Shown: piece after piece, positions 1 through 7,943 of the stretch | Layout of the letters: the number at the start of each line of letters is the position of its first letter | Numbering within the stretch: the stretch's first letter is position 1 | From: Proteobacteria bacterium SG_bin6 | GTDB taxonomy: Bacteria > Pseudomonadota > Alphaproteobacteria > Sphingomonadales > Sphingomonadaceae | NCBI GenBank assembly: GCA_002083435.1 | Contig: LWDJ01000030.1 | Coordinates: forward strand, 25,213 to 89,212 | Length of the DNA: 64,000 nucleotides | Direction of reading: 5' to 3' | Notes under the pieces: generated by a model | The model's database searches: none | Told to the model about the DNA's origin: nothing | The model's input: the letters and a program-made list of their open reading frames with translations, nothing else | Translations under genes and position numbers: made by a program

Positions 1-1063
1 CGGCCATAAGGTCTGCGATGCGCCAATGCGACGCGCTGGTGACCTTCGCCACCACCGGATCGCGGTAGAGCCCAAGGAACGACATCGCGGTCGACAGCAC
101 GCCGGACCGCTCATTGTCCGATTTGTTGAGCAGTTCCTGCGCCGCTGCCGCCACGACGGGGTGGACACCCTTTTCACCAAGATGTCGGGTGGCTTTCATC
201 CGGTGCAGCGTCGTTTCGATCCCGCAGCGCGGATCAGACAGGAACGCGGTGACCCCGGCGAGCGACTTGTCCTTTTCGGCATAGAGCACGTGAAGGATCG
301 CGCCGACAAGCAAAGCATGGCTGGTCTTTTCCCAGTGGTTGCGCTTTTCAAGGCTGCCTTCAGGATCGACCAGCACGTCGGCGACATTCTGCACATCGCG
401 CACTTCCCATTCGCCGCGCCGGACCTCGAGCAGAGGATTGTAAGCGGCGGAAGCGGGATTGGTCGGATCGAACAGTAGAACGCGGCCATGGCGAGCGCGA
501 AAGCCTGCCGTGAGCTGCCAGTTCTCGCCCTTGATGTCGTGAATGATCGCCGATCCGGGCCAGGTCAGCAGCGTTGGAACGACCAGGCCCACACCTTTGC
601 CTGACCGTGTCGGTGCGAAGCAGAGGACATGCTCAGGTCCGTCATGCCGGAGATAGGTGTCCGCGAAGCGTCCGAGTACCACACCAGCATCTCCGAGCAT
701 GCCCGCCTTGCGGATTTCGCGCTCATTGGCCCACCGCGCCGAGCCATAGGTTTCGGCCTTCCGGCGTTCGCGGGCACGCCAGACAGACATGGCGATAGCG
801 ACCATGAAGGACAGAAATCCGCCTGATATTGCAATGAGGGCACCGCGCTCGAATACAGACGGCGCATAGGCATCGAATGCGAACCACCACCAGAAGAAGG
901 CCGGTGGAGGATAGACGGGGGAAGCGCCGATCCAAAACCACGGCTGTCCCAGTTCCGGCTGATAGCCAAGCGCGGCAGCAGTCCACTGGGTCGCGCTCCA
1001 GATGGTGAGGAGGATAATCGCGAACACGGCCAATATCTGGCCCCAGAGAATCTTGTCATTCAT
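1..1063 (-). CDS. traG: Type IV coupling protein TraG/VirD4 (partial, C-terminus off window)
   Basis: Inner-membrane ATPase that links the relaxosome to a type IV secretion channel during conjugation. Reading starts at an ATG at 1063 with a GAGAGGA Shine-Dalgarno, and 354 codons run to the left edge without a stop. Two N-terminal membrane segments (about residues 5-32 and 76-94) are followed by the TraG pattern around YGSARWA (106-112) and a Walker A motif PTRSGKG at 151-157. The Walker B region lies further on. It is the last visible gene of the transfer operon, 28 bp after the relaxase. The family assignment is firm; whether the full gene is intact cannot be seen. Confidence 0.93.
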   Translation of the reverse strand, partial: MNDKILWGQILAVFAIILLTIWSATQWTAAALGYQPELGQPWFWIGASPVYPPPAFFWWWFAFDAYAPSVFERGALIAISGGFLSFMVAIAMSVWRARERRKAETYGSARWANEREIRKAGMLGDAGVVLGRFADTYLRHDGPEHVLCFAPTRSGKGVGLVVPTLLTWPGSAIIHDIKGENWQLTAGFRARHGRVLLFDPTNPASAAYNPLLEVRRGEWEVRDVQNVADVLVDPEGSLEKRNHWEKTSHALLVGAILHVLYAEKDKSLAGVTAFLSDPRCGIETTLHRMKATRHLGEKGVHPVVAAAAQELLNKSDNERSGVLSTAMSFLGLYRDPVVAKVTSASHWRIADLMA

Positions 1064-1091
1064 GGGATTTTGTCCTCTCGGAATTGGTGCA

Positions 1092-2849
1092 TCACAGGCC
1101 GATCCCCCGCCCGCGACCCAAGCTCCAATCGACTGTCCCGCCGGGCGACATCGTGCCTGTGATGTGTTGCCCAAGGTGCGTGTCGAGCGCTGGGCGCCAC
1201 GGCACGAGCTGGAAGCTCATACCGTCGTCGATCATCGCGAAGCGCCCGGACGATAGTGTCAGGCGCTCGCGATAGATCCCGCTGACGTATTCGCCCGAAG
1301 ACGACGATTTGTGCTCAAGCCCGGTCCGCGCAGCGATCGCTTGCGCGGTCGACGCAAGCTCTTCGTTCCGGAGCGTGCCGATAAGGTCCTGTGCGAGGAT
1401 CAACCTCTGTCCCTGCCGCCGGGCAAGACCCTGCGCTTCGAGATGGTGCGCGCGGGCCTCCATCGCGTTGCGCACTTCGAGTCCGAAGCCATTGCCTGTG
1501 GTTACCGGTTCGCGCGCGACGATCTGGCGATCAAGCCATGTTGCGCCTGGCGAAGTGATCTGGTCCGCAAGGGGCACGTCCGAACGTGTTGCCAGCGAGA
1601 GCCGTGTCTGGCCTTTGGCGTCCTCCCATGATCTGAGCTCGACGATTGCTCCCGGCCTCGCATCGCCGGTCATGTCCATGTCGTCGAAGCGCAAGTGATG
1701 CGTACGGCCATCGGTGCCGTCGACGATGGCATAGGCTCTGCCTGCCAGTTCATCCTGGAGGCCGCGCTCAACGAGCCGCCCGACGATGGGGTCACTGGGC
1801 GTCTTTGAGTGCAGAGCCAGTGCAGCTGGATCGAAGCGTCCGCCGTCCCGGGTCATGGCGCGGTGCATGGTCTTGATGATGTCGTTGCGGACCGAAAGAT
1901 CGCGCAAGGCGCGCTCGGCACCGGGATCAATGGTCCAAACTGCAGGACCTTCGCGGGACGCAAGCCCTAGCTGTTCCAGCTTGGCGGCACGGCCGATGAG
2001 CAGACGGCGCATGCCGGGTTCGCCATCGCCGCCTGGGCGAAGGTCGACCCGGCCCGACATGTCCTCGCCGAGCTTTGAGAGCTGGCGGTCAAGACCAGTC
2101 CACCGTTCGGCATCGACTTCGCGTTCAAGTGCCGTACGGATATCCAGTTCACTGCGCCGTCCGAGTTCGAGCGTGACGCGCTCCTCGGCTCGGCGGCGCA
2201 GTCCATCGCTTATGTAGCCGCGGTCGATGATCAGGTCTGTGCCGTCATCAGCAACGCCGCGGACAAGGATATGAATGTGCGGATTGTCGGTGTTCCAGTG
2301 GTCGACCGCCACCCAGTCCAGCCTGGTGCCGAGATCCTTGGCCATGTCGGTCATCAACTCGCGGGTGAATGCCCGCAGGTCCGGCATGTCGCCCGCATCT
2401 TCGGGACTGACGATGAAGCGGAAGTGGTGCCGGTCATCCTCGCAACGATCGGCGAAGGCTTCGCGATCACTCTGGTCAGAGCGGGCATCGAACATGGATG
2501 CATCGCGTCCGTCGCGGGTCACCCCGTCGCGTTCGAGATAGGAGATATGGCGAGCAAGCGGTGCGGCGCGATAGTGTGCGCCCTTGTGCCGGACGATGCG
2601 AGCCAGGACAGTAACCCGTCGCTGACCAGGCGAGCGGTGTCGCATAGCGGCAAGCGCAAGCCGACCTCGGCCCGCTCTGCCAGAGCTTCGGCCTGTTCGC
2701 GTCCCACCTCTGCGCAGGCGCGTTTGGCCTGATCGTGCTGCAGCACGGCGGACCTGTGCCGCCAGCTTCTGGCCTCTTTGGCCTGCGCCCTTACCGCTGT
2801 CTCTCCCCCTTCCCGGCCGGACACGAAATTCATTGTCGTCCCCGCTCAT
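1092..2849 (-). CDS. VirD2-like relaxase with DUF3363
   Basis: DNA-nicking relaxase expected to cut at oriT and pilot the strand through the coupling protein. The protein is 585 residues: a basic N-terminus, HHFRFIVSPED at 141-151, and the metal-binding histidine motif DHWNTDNPHIHILVRG at 183-198, followed by the long DUF3363 C-terminal region. Tyrosines near 93 and 104 are candidates for the nicking residue. The ATG at 2849 is chosen because it overlaps the stop of the preceding small gene (ATGA) and opens with MSGDDNEF, as in relatives. An in-frame extension to 2942 exists but would overrun that gene. Confidence 0.9.
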   Translation of the reverse strand: MSGDDNEFRVRPGRGRDSGKGAGQRGQKLAAQVRRAAARSGQTRLRRGGTRTGRSSGRAGRGRLALAAMRHRSPGQRRVTVLARIVRHKGAHYRAAPLARHISYLERDGVTRDGRDASMFDARSDQSDREAFADRCEDDRHHFRFIVSPEDAGDMPDLRAFTRELMTDMAKDLGTRLDWVAVDHWNTDNPHIHILVRGVADDGTDLIIDRGYISDGLRRRAEERVTLELGRRSELDIRTALEREVDAERWTGLDRQLSKLGEDMSGRVDLRPGGDGEPGMRRLLIGRAAKLEQLGLASREGPAVWTIDPGAERALRDLSVRNDIIKTMHRAMTRDGGRFDPAALALHSKTPSDPIVGRLVERGLQDELAGRAYAIVDGTDGRTHHLRFDDMDMTGDARPGAIVELRSWEDAKGQTRLSLATRSDVPLADQITSPGATWLDRQIVAREPVTTGNGFGLEVRNAMEARAHHLEAQGLARRQGQRLILAQDLIGTLRNEELASTAQAIAARTGLEHKSSSSGEYVSGIYRERLTLSSGRFAMIDDGMSFQLVPWRPALDTHLGQHITGTMSPGGTVDWSLGRGRGIGL

Positions 2850-3085
2850 GGTCGGTGTGCCATACTGTTTTGCGTTGAAAACAAAGCCGAATTCGAAGCA
2901 GCGTATGGCAGACATGCCTTCATGCCATACGAAATCTGCCAATCATCCCAACCACATAGGACTAGCCTGCTGGCAGCCCTTTTATCTTGCCCTCCAAAAC
3001 TGACCTGTCTCTCCCACGCCTGCCTCACCGCCAGAACAAGCCCGCACATCGCCGTGACTGTCAGAACTGCGACCGAGAACACCAT
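2846..3085 (-). CDS. Small membrane protein between transglycosylase and relaxase
   Basis: A 79-residue frame that exactly fills the gap between the transglycosylase and the relaxase. Its ATG overlaps the transglycosylase stop (TGATG at 3083-3087), and its TGA overlaps the relaxase start (ATGA at 2846-2849). Residues 2-20 are one hydrophobic segment, followed by a soluble tail with a WDDW stretch. No family is recognised. A role in the membrane-side transfer machinery is inference from position only. The double translational coupling in a tightly packed operon is the main reason to believe it is real. Confidence 0.5.
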   Translation of the reverse strand: MVFSVAVLTVTAMCGLVLAVRQAWERQVSFGGQDKRAASRLVLCGWDDWQISYGMKACLPYAASNSALFSTQNSMAHRP

Positions 3086-3858
3086 CACGGCACCCGCGGT
3101 GAAAGCGGAATAAACAGGGGGTGCGGAGCCGACTCATCGCGCTGCGAAGAAGCCGCTGTTGGTGCACTGATCGCACGTTCCAGCTGCACCGAAGTTGCAT
3201 CGGTGATGACTTCTGCGCCGCCATAGTCACGCGCCGCAAACAACGCCGCCTGACGCCAAGATTGCGGAGCTGATGCCGGGATCGCCGCAGTGGCAACAGT
3301 ACTGGCTATACCAAGGCTTGGGGTGATCTGCGCAACATAGCTGACGGTCTCTGCTGGCAGTCGCCGACGGCCATTTGCATAATCATCAGCTCGACCCGGC
3401 CCGGCATTGTAGGCCGCCAGCATCAGGCTGACGTCGCCATATCGGTCCCACATAGCGCGTAGATAGGCTGTCCCGCCGAGAATATTTGCGCGGACATCGA
3501 ACGGGTCAGATCCAAGCCGGTGGCGCTCGGTGAGCATTGCCCAAGTGCCCGGCATGATCTGCATCAGACCCATCGCGCCTGCTGGCGAGACGGCACGGGA
3601 GTTGCCCCGGCTTTCGGCCCGCATGACCGCCCAGATCCAGAGTTCGGGTATACCGAAACGCCGCGAGGCTTCCGCGACATGCGGGGCGTAAGGATGGGCC
3701 GCGAACTGGTCTGACCCGCTAGCAGACGCTGCCTGCCGGGCGGTCACTGAACTGACGCCAAGTGCGAGGCAGAGACCGGGAAGGAGGAGATAGCGGTGCA
3801 GATGAAAGGCGATCCGCAATGGATGCCGCCTGCTCGCGGAGCGTGATCGACGATCCAT
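3085..3858 (-). CDS. Lytic transglycosylase, SLT domain (conjugation)
   Basis: Exported peptidoglycan-cleaving enzyme, thought to open the wall for the conjugation channel. The protein is 257 residues, with a basic N-terminus and hydrophobic signal segment (about 22-40). The SLT domain follows, with the catalytic glutamate at E82 in VMRAESRG, the GLMQIMPGTW motif at 97-106 and AAYNAGPG at 148-155. The C-terminal 60 residues are low complexity and probably disordered. It starts 2 bp after DUF736 and is coupled (TGATG) to the small membrane gene. Family assignment is secure; the conjugative role follows from its neighbours. Confidence 0.92.
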   Translation of the reverse strand: MDRRSRSASRRHPLRIAFHLHRYLLLPGLCLALGVSSVTARQAASASGSDQFAAHPYAPHVAEASRRFGIPELWIWAVMRAESRGNSRAVSPAGAMGLMQIMPGTWAMLTERHRLGSDPFDVRANILGGTAYLRAMWDRYGDVSLMLAAYNAGPGRADDYANGRRRLPAETVSYVAQITPSLGIASTVATAAIPASAPQSWRQAALFAARDYGGAEVITDATSVQLERAISAPTAASSQRDESAPHPLFIPLSPRVP

Positions 3859-3860
3859 GG

Positions 3861-4193
3861 CTATTTCCGATCGCGATGTGTCGGACGTGTCCAGAGCAGG
3901 TGATACTCATCATGCCGACCCATCGAGCGCAGCAGGTTGGCGCGCAAAGGCTGAACAAAAGCCGGGTCATCGATCTGTACCGCAACATAGGCGCCGGCGC
4001 GCTCGCCGGTGCGATCCCATCCCGCACCGATTTCGATACCGGTGTCCGCATCGCCAAGCAGAACGCGCCAGTCGGGCGCATTTTCGCTGTCGTTTGCAAG
4101 CGCTGGTACAAGTGTCACAACAGCATCAAGCATGAGCGTCCTGATGCGGCCTGCAAAGCCGTCCTGCGTGGATTGAAAGTCGCCGATCATCAT
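3861..4193 (-). CDS. DUF736 family protein (first copy)
   Basis: A 110-residue DUF736 protein, a family found almost only on plasmids and integrative elements of Proteobacteria; its biochemical role is not established. Recognisable elements are the opening GDFQ, DWRVLLGD, EIGAGWDR and YVAVQIDDPAF. The ATG at 4193 overlaps the stop of the S26 peptidase gene (ATGA) and is preferred over the next ATG one codon in. A second, diverged DUF736 gene lies at 8482-8799 in the same element. Confidence 0.9.
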   Translation of the reverse strand: MMIGDFQSTQDGFAGRIRTLMLDAVVTLVPALANDSENAPDWRVLLGDADTGIEIGAGWDRTGERAGAYVAVQIDDPAFVQPLRANLLRSMGRHDEYHLLWTRPTHRDRK

Positions 4194-4783
4194 GGCTTGA
4201 TCTCCTGGTTGGTCGTCGGGAAAGGGATGGGTCTGTCCGGCGCGCGCCAGCGCAGCGGCTCTCCGGGTGCATTGCGTGTGAGGACGGGGTGCGCGGTGCC
4301 AATCAGGCCTGCTGCTGGGAGCACCCCGAAATAGCGCCCATCGAGACTGTCGGGGGCAGGATTGAGGAGGAAGATTTCACCGGCTCGGACCCGATGGCAG
4401 CCGCGCCAGACAGGCAGCGCGCGGCTCATGCGGTCCTGCAATTTGGCCACAGCCAATGGCCGTCCATCGATCGTGATGACTGCACCGACGCGGCAGACCT
4501 GCTGACCCGGCAAAGCCGCGACATGCTTCATGAGCGGCACACCGGACGGCAGATAGCGGCGGTTGTCGAGGAAGCGGGCAATCTCGGCGCTAGGCGCGAC
4601 AGCGACGAGCTGGCCGAGCGTCACAGGCGCATCGCTATCGATCCGGTAGAGACCGATGGGCGCGCTAGCGCTCGCGTTCCACATCAACCGCGGTCGCGGT
4701 GCCAGCACAGCGACTGCGGCAAATCCGGCGCTGAACAGGCATGCCGACAGCAGCGTCGCGTGCAGATAGGGACGGCGCCTCAC
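4190..4783 (-). CDS. traF: S26 family signal peptidase, TraF type
   Basis: Conjugation-associated serine peptidase of the S26 family; TraF of RP4 processes the pilin into its cyclic form. The protein is 197 residues with one N-terminal membrane anchor (about 10-28), the nucleophile region SASAPIGLY with S40 before A-P, and the general-base lysine K86 in PLMKHVAALPG. The start is GTG at 4783, overlapping the DUF2840 stop (GTGA). Its substrate is not visible here; pilus genes would lie beyond the left edge if present. Confidence 0.9.
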   Translation of the reverse strand: MRRRPYLHATLLSACLFSAGFAAVAVLAPRPRLMWNASASAPIGLYRIDSDAPVTLGQLVAVAPSAEIARFLDNRRYLPSGVPLMKHVAALPGQQVCRVGAVITIDGRPLAVAKLQDRMSRALPVWRGCHRVRAGEIFLLNPAPDSLDGRYFGVLPAAGLIGTAHPVLTRNAPGEPLRWRAPDRPIPFPTTNQEIKP

Positions 4784-5289
4784 GCTTCGAGCGCCTTACG
4801 GCGAAGCCAGGCTGCATGGCGCTCAGCCGTATAGGCGCGAGCCGGCATTCCGGCGCTCAAGCGGTTGCAGACATGGCGCCAGTGATCGGGTGATGCGTCG
4901 CACGGATCGACCCCGGCCGCTTCGACGGCATCGATGGCCTGGAGCACTTGTGCGACCTTGGGCCAGCCTTCGATATGCAACAGCATTTCACCGCCCGGGC
5001 GCACGAATGGCAGCGTCGTGTAAGGCTCGCCGGGTTTGACGGCGGTGATGATGTCGATGCTGGAGTGAACCGTTCCGAAGTCGCTCGACAACCAGCGCAC
5101 AAACGCGAAGGTTGTCCCAGGACGGAAGCCGACGATACGTGTGCGACGGTTGATGATCCGATCCGTCGCCATGCGGCCGAAGCGGATCCATTGCTCGTAG
5201 CGCTTCTCGATCCAGGTCAGTTCCACCTCGGTCAACGCGCTGCGTGGTTGCGGTCTGGCTGCAGACCGTTGCAATGCCGGACTGCTCAT
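4780..5289 (-). CDS. DUF2840 domain protein
   Basis: A 169-residue protein of the DUF2840 family, which travels with TraF, DUF736 and RepA genes on alphaproteobacterial elements. Typical stretches are LTWIEKRYEQWIRFG (24-38), the RIVGFRPG block and PGGEMLLHIEGWPKV. Function is not known. The start at 5289 overlaps the stop of the preceding 84-codon frame (ATGA), and its own stop overlaps the peptidase GTG. In related elements a ParA gene usually precedes DUF2840; here that gene is absent. Confidence 0.87.
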   Translation of the reverse strand: MSSPALQRSAARPQPRSALTEVELTWIEKRYEQWIRFGRMATDRIINRRTRIVGFRPGTTFAFVRWLSSDFGTVHSSIDIITAVKPGEPYTTLPFVRPGGEMLLHIEGWPKVAQVLQAIDAVEAAGVDPCDASPDHWRHVCNRLSAGMPARAYTAERHAAWLRRKALEA

Positions 5290-5540
5290 GATCGCCGTCC
5301 CGACCCCGAGCGCAAAGCGGCGGTCCCGAGGCCTCGCAGCGTCGGCGCTGAGCCAGCGTTTTCCACAGGTGGCCAGGCCGTTAGCAAGAATCCGAAGGAT
5401 TCTGTTCTATTAGCACCGTTAGAGAGCAGTCGATTTGTCGCGGATTTCTGCGGGTTTCCGGCACTATCGGGTTTCCGATAGGCCGAGGATCCGGTTTCTG
5501 ATGGGCCGAGTCTGGCGGTTTTCGATAGGCCGAGCGTCAT
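5286..5540 (-). CDS. Possible 84-residue coupling ORF through the iteron region
   Basis: An open frame of 84 codons that exactly spans repA to DUF2840. It begins with ATGA overlapping the repA stop and ends with ATGA overlapping the DUF2840 start. Its first 25 residues are encoded by the iteron-like repeats, and no protein family is recognised. It may be a leader that carries ribosomes across the iterons, or a chance frame in repeat DNA that lacks stop codons. The overlaps at both ends, the same style as the other junctions of the operon, are the only support. Confidence 0.33.
   Translation of the reverse strand: MTLGLSKTARLGPSETGSSAYRKPDSAGNPQKSATNRLLSNGANRTESFGFLLTAWPPVENAGSAPTLRGLGTAALRSGSGRRS
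5387..5403. promoter_or_regulatory. 17-bp perfect palindrome upstream of DUF2840
   Basis: AGAATCC-GAA-GGATTCT is a perfect 7-bp inverted repeat with a 3-bp centre, 98 bp before the DUF2840 start. The spacing fits a dimeric repressor operator or a partition site. No protein is assigned to it. It is the only clean palindrome in the 250-bp space between repA and the transfer genes. Confidence 0.4.
5471..5534. repeat. Three iteron-like 17-bp repeats beside repA
   Basis: Copies at 5471-5487 (GTTTCCGATAGGCCGAG), 5494-5510 (GTTTCTGATGGGCCGAG) and 5518-5534 (GTTTTCGATAGGCCGAG) are spaced 23 and 24 bp apart, about two helical turns. They end 3 bp before the repA stop codon. RepA-type initiators bind tandem iterons of this kind, so a replication origin or a repA autoregulatory site is the simplest reading; this is inference. 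A partial fourth copy may lie at 5453-5470. Confidence 0.6.
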
Positions 5541-6403
5541 GGCAACTTCTCCACAGGCAAGCCAACGCGCCGGGCCGCAGCGACGAACGAGTCGACGGGA
5601 ATGGGTTTGAAAATCAGCCGCTCGCGGCCGAAGCTGTGCTCGAGGCTCAAATGGTAGCCCGGAAGCGACTGCTGCCGGACGATCTTGCGCAGCTCGAACG
5701 CGAATTGCTTGAGCGGCGAGAGCACGCCTGATTTGAGATGCAGGTGTGGAACGTCGAAGCTCCAGCCACCGCGCTGATGGCCGCCATGCTTGCGCACAAT
5801 CCGGTAAAGCCAGCGCTCGACGCCGCCAGTCAGGCTGAAATAGGCCCGGTCGATGGTCAGGATCAGCCCTCTGTCGAGCACGCCTTCATAGAACCAGTCA
5901 GGCAGGATCATCTCGATGCCGGTCGCCCGGCCACGATCGTCCAGTGTTTCCCGCCATTCGTTGATCCAGGAGAAACGGTGACGGCGACGTTGGTGCTGTT
6001 GCCGGATTGAGGTCGCAACGGTGGTGGATTGCAGTCGGTCAAGTGCCGCGCGCAGCCGCTCATAATGGTCTTTGCCAGTCCCGCGCCCGATGAAGTTCAG
6101 GATTTCGTGCGGTCGAGCTGCAACAAGGCGTGACGTGGGTCTTCCTGCATCGCGGGCCTCGACGAGTTGGCTAGCCGCCCAGATCAGGATGTCGGCGTCC
6201 CAGATGGTCGCCATGCCATGCTCTGGCACGGCCTCGACCGAAATCCACGTCGCGCCCATCGTGAAATCGATTGGTGTGCAGCGGCGCGATTTGGCGAGGC
6301 TGAAAAAGGGCCACGCCATGAGATCCTGTGCGTCCCGCGCGGCGATATCGCCGCCGATCGGCCGGAACAGCTCCAGTTGCGTGGCGGGCGCAAAGGGCCG
6401 CAT
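5537..6403 (-). CDS. repA: Replication initiator protein RepA
   Basis: Plasmid-type initiator (RepA, Pfam RPA family), 288 residues. Typical segments are the N-terminal QLELFRP, MAWPFFSLAKSRR, the central IGRGTGKDHYERLRAALDRL and YFSLTGGVERWLYRIVRKHGG. It would allow the excised element to replicate as a circle. The ATG at 6403 overlaps the stop of the AlpA-like gene (TGATG), and iteron-like repeats sit immediately past its end. The usual ParA partner is missing downstream. Confidence 0.9.
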   Translation of the reverse strand: MRPFAPATQLELFRPIGGDIAARDAQDLMAWPFFSLAKSRRCTPIDFTMGATWISVEAVPEHGMATIWDADILIWAASQLVEARDAGRPTSRLVAARPHEILNFIGRGTGKDHYERLRAALDRLQSTTVATSIRQQHQRRRHRFSWINEWRETLDDRGRATGIEMILPDWFYEGVLDRGLILTIDRAYFSLTGGVERWLYRIVRKHGGHQRGGWSFDVPHLHLKSGVLSPLKQFAFELRKIVRQQSLPGYHLSLEHSFGRERLIFKPIPVDSFVAAARRVGLPVEKLP

Positions 6404-6654
6404 CAGCGCCGCACCGGTCGAGCGGAGAGACAGATGCCTTTTCCGGGGTCCGACGTCGAATTCCGGCGTCCATGCTGTGCCCAGGCGTCGAGGTCTGCGA
6501 TGGCATAGACGATCCGACGCCCCAGCTTATGAAAGGCGGGCCCTGTCCCATAGCACCGATGCTTCTCCAGCGTGCGAGCGGAAAGCCCAAGGTGAACGGC
6601 AGCGTCTGGTGTTCGAACGTAGCGCGGAACGACGGGTACAAATTCTCCATCCAT
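6403..6654 (-). CDS. AlpA/excisionase-like HTH DNA-binding protein
   Basis: An 83-residue protein with a winged-helix excisionase-type motif: RYVRTPDAAVHLGLSARTLE, then GPAFHKLGRRIVYAIADLDAW. Proteins of this fold act as recombination directionality factors or as regulators of element genes. The ATG at 6654 is chosen because AGGAGG lies 7 bp upstream; an in-frame extension upstream lacks this. It overlaps repA (TGATG), so the two are probably one transcription unit. It could be the excision factor that the FseA-like protein switches on, which would be inference. Confidence 0.82.
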   Translation of the reverse strand: MDGEFVPVVPRYVRTPDAAVHLGLSARTLEKHRCYGTGPAFHKLGRRIVYAIADLDAWAQHGRRNSTSDPGKGICLSARPVRR

Positions 6655-6772
6655 GACTGTCCTCCTGTGAAGTGCCGGACACACGGGGGTTGACCGGCGA
6701 GCAGGAGGCGAGAGATCGGATTTTCAGGGGATTGGGTGAACGGACATACCGCGACGGTCTGGATTGTCCCGA

Positions 6773-7361
6773 TCAGTTGCCGTTCAGCAGGCGGCGGTAG
6801 CCGCCGTCGCGGACTGCGAGCGCGTGGCGGTGCCAGCGTGCAATCCGCTTGCGCTCGCTTGAGCTATCCCATTCAGCTGCGGAGTAGTGGCGCGCGTCGT
6901 TGGCAATCAGGTCAACTGCGAGTTCGCGTGCGCTGACACCTTCAGGCAAGGCATCGAGCAACCTCAACCATTGCACCAAACGCCAGCGTTCGGATGGCCC
7001 AGGGTCGAGAGAAACTGGTCGCGGACGCAGCCGACCAAAGTGAATATGCTCATGGAAAGCTGACATGGCAGCCCGGCGCAGTTCCCAGAATGTGTCCGCA
7101 GGCAGCATATAGGTGAGCGGGTCAGTGTCGGATGCTCCTGTTGGGACGGTCAACCGATAGCGTCGTCCGCTAGACGTCAGCACCAGATGTGATGCTTGAT
7201 CAGCAATATGACTGGCGATGACCGTCGCACCTTTGCCAGAGGAAAGCATATTGAAGCTGCCGGTCGTGGCTGGATCCGGTTGCAGCCGGATGATTGTAGC
7301 GGATGCGAAAGGGTCCCAGATGGCGGGGCTTTGCGTGGCGGTATGTTCAGGGTCGGCCGCG
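6773..7361 (-). CDS. DUF2285 half of an FseA-like activator (reached by +1 frameshift)
   Basis: C-terminal half of a DUF6499-DUF2285 protein. From 7361 down to 6773 the frame is open and reads AADPEHTATQSPAIWDPF and onward, the sequence expected directly after the DUF6499 half, but it lies in the +1 frame. The only in-frame ATG, at 7249, would delete the linker that relatives conserve. The C-terminus RWHRHALAVRDGGYRRLL is the DUF2285 signature. With the upstream half it makes a 256-residue protein like FseA of ICEMlSymR7A, an excision activator made by programmed +1 frameshifting. A plain frameshift mutation is the alternative. Confidence 0.75.
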
Positions 7362-7544
7362 AAAGACCAACCCCCAGTGCTTGGCCAGACGTTTGCGCGC
7401 TATGGGCGCTGCGTCGATGGCACGAGCATATTGGGCCCGATAATCGGGATTGCGGCGCAGGAATTCCTGCGCGAAGTCCGCACGGTCGTGTGCTTCAAAG
7501 GCTTTGGCGTAACTCTCCGAACGCCAGTCGGGCTTCTCCTCCAT
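7347..7544 (-). CDS. DUF6499 half of the FseA-like activator
   Basis: A 65-residue zero-frame product with the DUF6499 pattern PDWRSESYAKAF, FAQEFLRRNPDYRAQYA and RLAKHWGLVF. ATG 7544 has AGGAG 7 bp upstream and is preferred to the GTG one codon earlier. The frame stops at TGA (7347-7349) four codons after F61, whereas the conserved continuation lies in the +1 frame. It corresponds to Msi172 in the symbiosis ICE of Mesorhizobium, the N-terminal part of FseA. Alone it would be a truncated protein. Confidence 0.78.
   Translation of the reverse strand: MEEKPDWRSESYAKAFEAHDRADFAQEFLRRNPDYRAQYARAIDAAPIARKRLAKHWGLVFRGRP
7359..7364 (-). promoter_or_regulatory. Putative +1 ribosomal frameshift site TTT-CGC
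   Basis: The minus strand reads GTC TTT CGC GGC at the point where the two frames must join. A peptidyl-tRNA-Phe slipping from TTT to TTC moves the ribosome +1 into GCG GCC GAC CCT, restoring the conserved DUF6499-DUF2285 linker. A UUU codon followed by a CGN codon is also the core of the influenza PA-X +1 site. A run of five G at 7369-7373, nine bases earlier, would allow an alternative explanation by a single-base indel. Confidence 0.6.
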
Positions 7545-7679
7545 CACAGCTCTCCTGTGAGGTTTTTTGGAGTCGGACGATCATGTTACCGGCAAGCTCC
7601 GAGAAGTGCCGGAGTCAGTGGCACGCTATCAGCGCGAAATGCACAATCGATTGCGCCACAATCGTGGAAAGTCGGGAGT

Positions 7680-7943
7680 TTAGTTTGTGCGAGGATCCAG
7701 CAAATGACGGTATCCGCTCTGTGTCATCCATTTGGCACGAGCAAGGTGGCCGTCGTAAACCAGCTTGGCCCGCTCGGGCTCCTTTTTGGGATCGATGGCG
7801 AAGATGATCGCTACCGCCTCTTCCCAGTGCGCACCCTCTTTTTCGGCGTCCAGCAGACGCAAATAGGTCACGAGGTGGCGCTCGTCATAAGCGCTTAGCC
7901 GGTCCATCTGCGGTGGTTGATCTTCGAAGTCAGGAGCCGACAT
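7680..7943 (-). CDS. Small free-standing DUF2285 protein (QseM-like)
   Basis: An 87-residue protein with a single DUF2285 unit: LVTYLRLLDAEKEG, WEEAVAIIFAIDP and the C-terminal WMTQSGYRHLL. ATG 7943 follows AGGAGG with 5-bp spacing. In ICEMlSymR7A a protein of this size and domain, QseM, binds and silences the transfer activators TraR and FseA. The same role here is inference, supported by the FseA-like gene 136 bp away. No TraR/LuxR-type gene is visible in the window. Confidence 0.75.
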   Translation of the reverse strand: MSAPDFEDQPPQMDRLSAYDERHLVTYLRLLDAEKEGAHWEEAVAIIFAIDPKKEPERAKLVYDGHLARAKWMTQSGYRHLLDPRTN

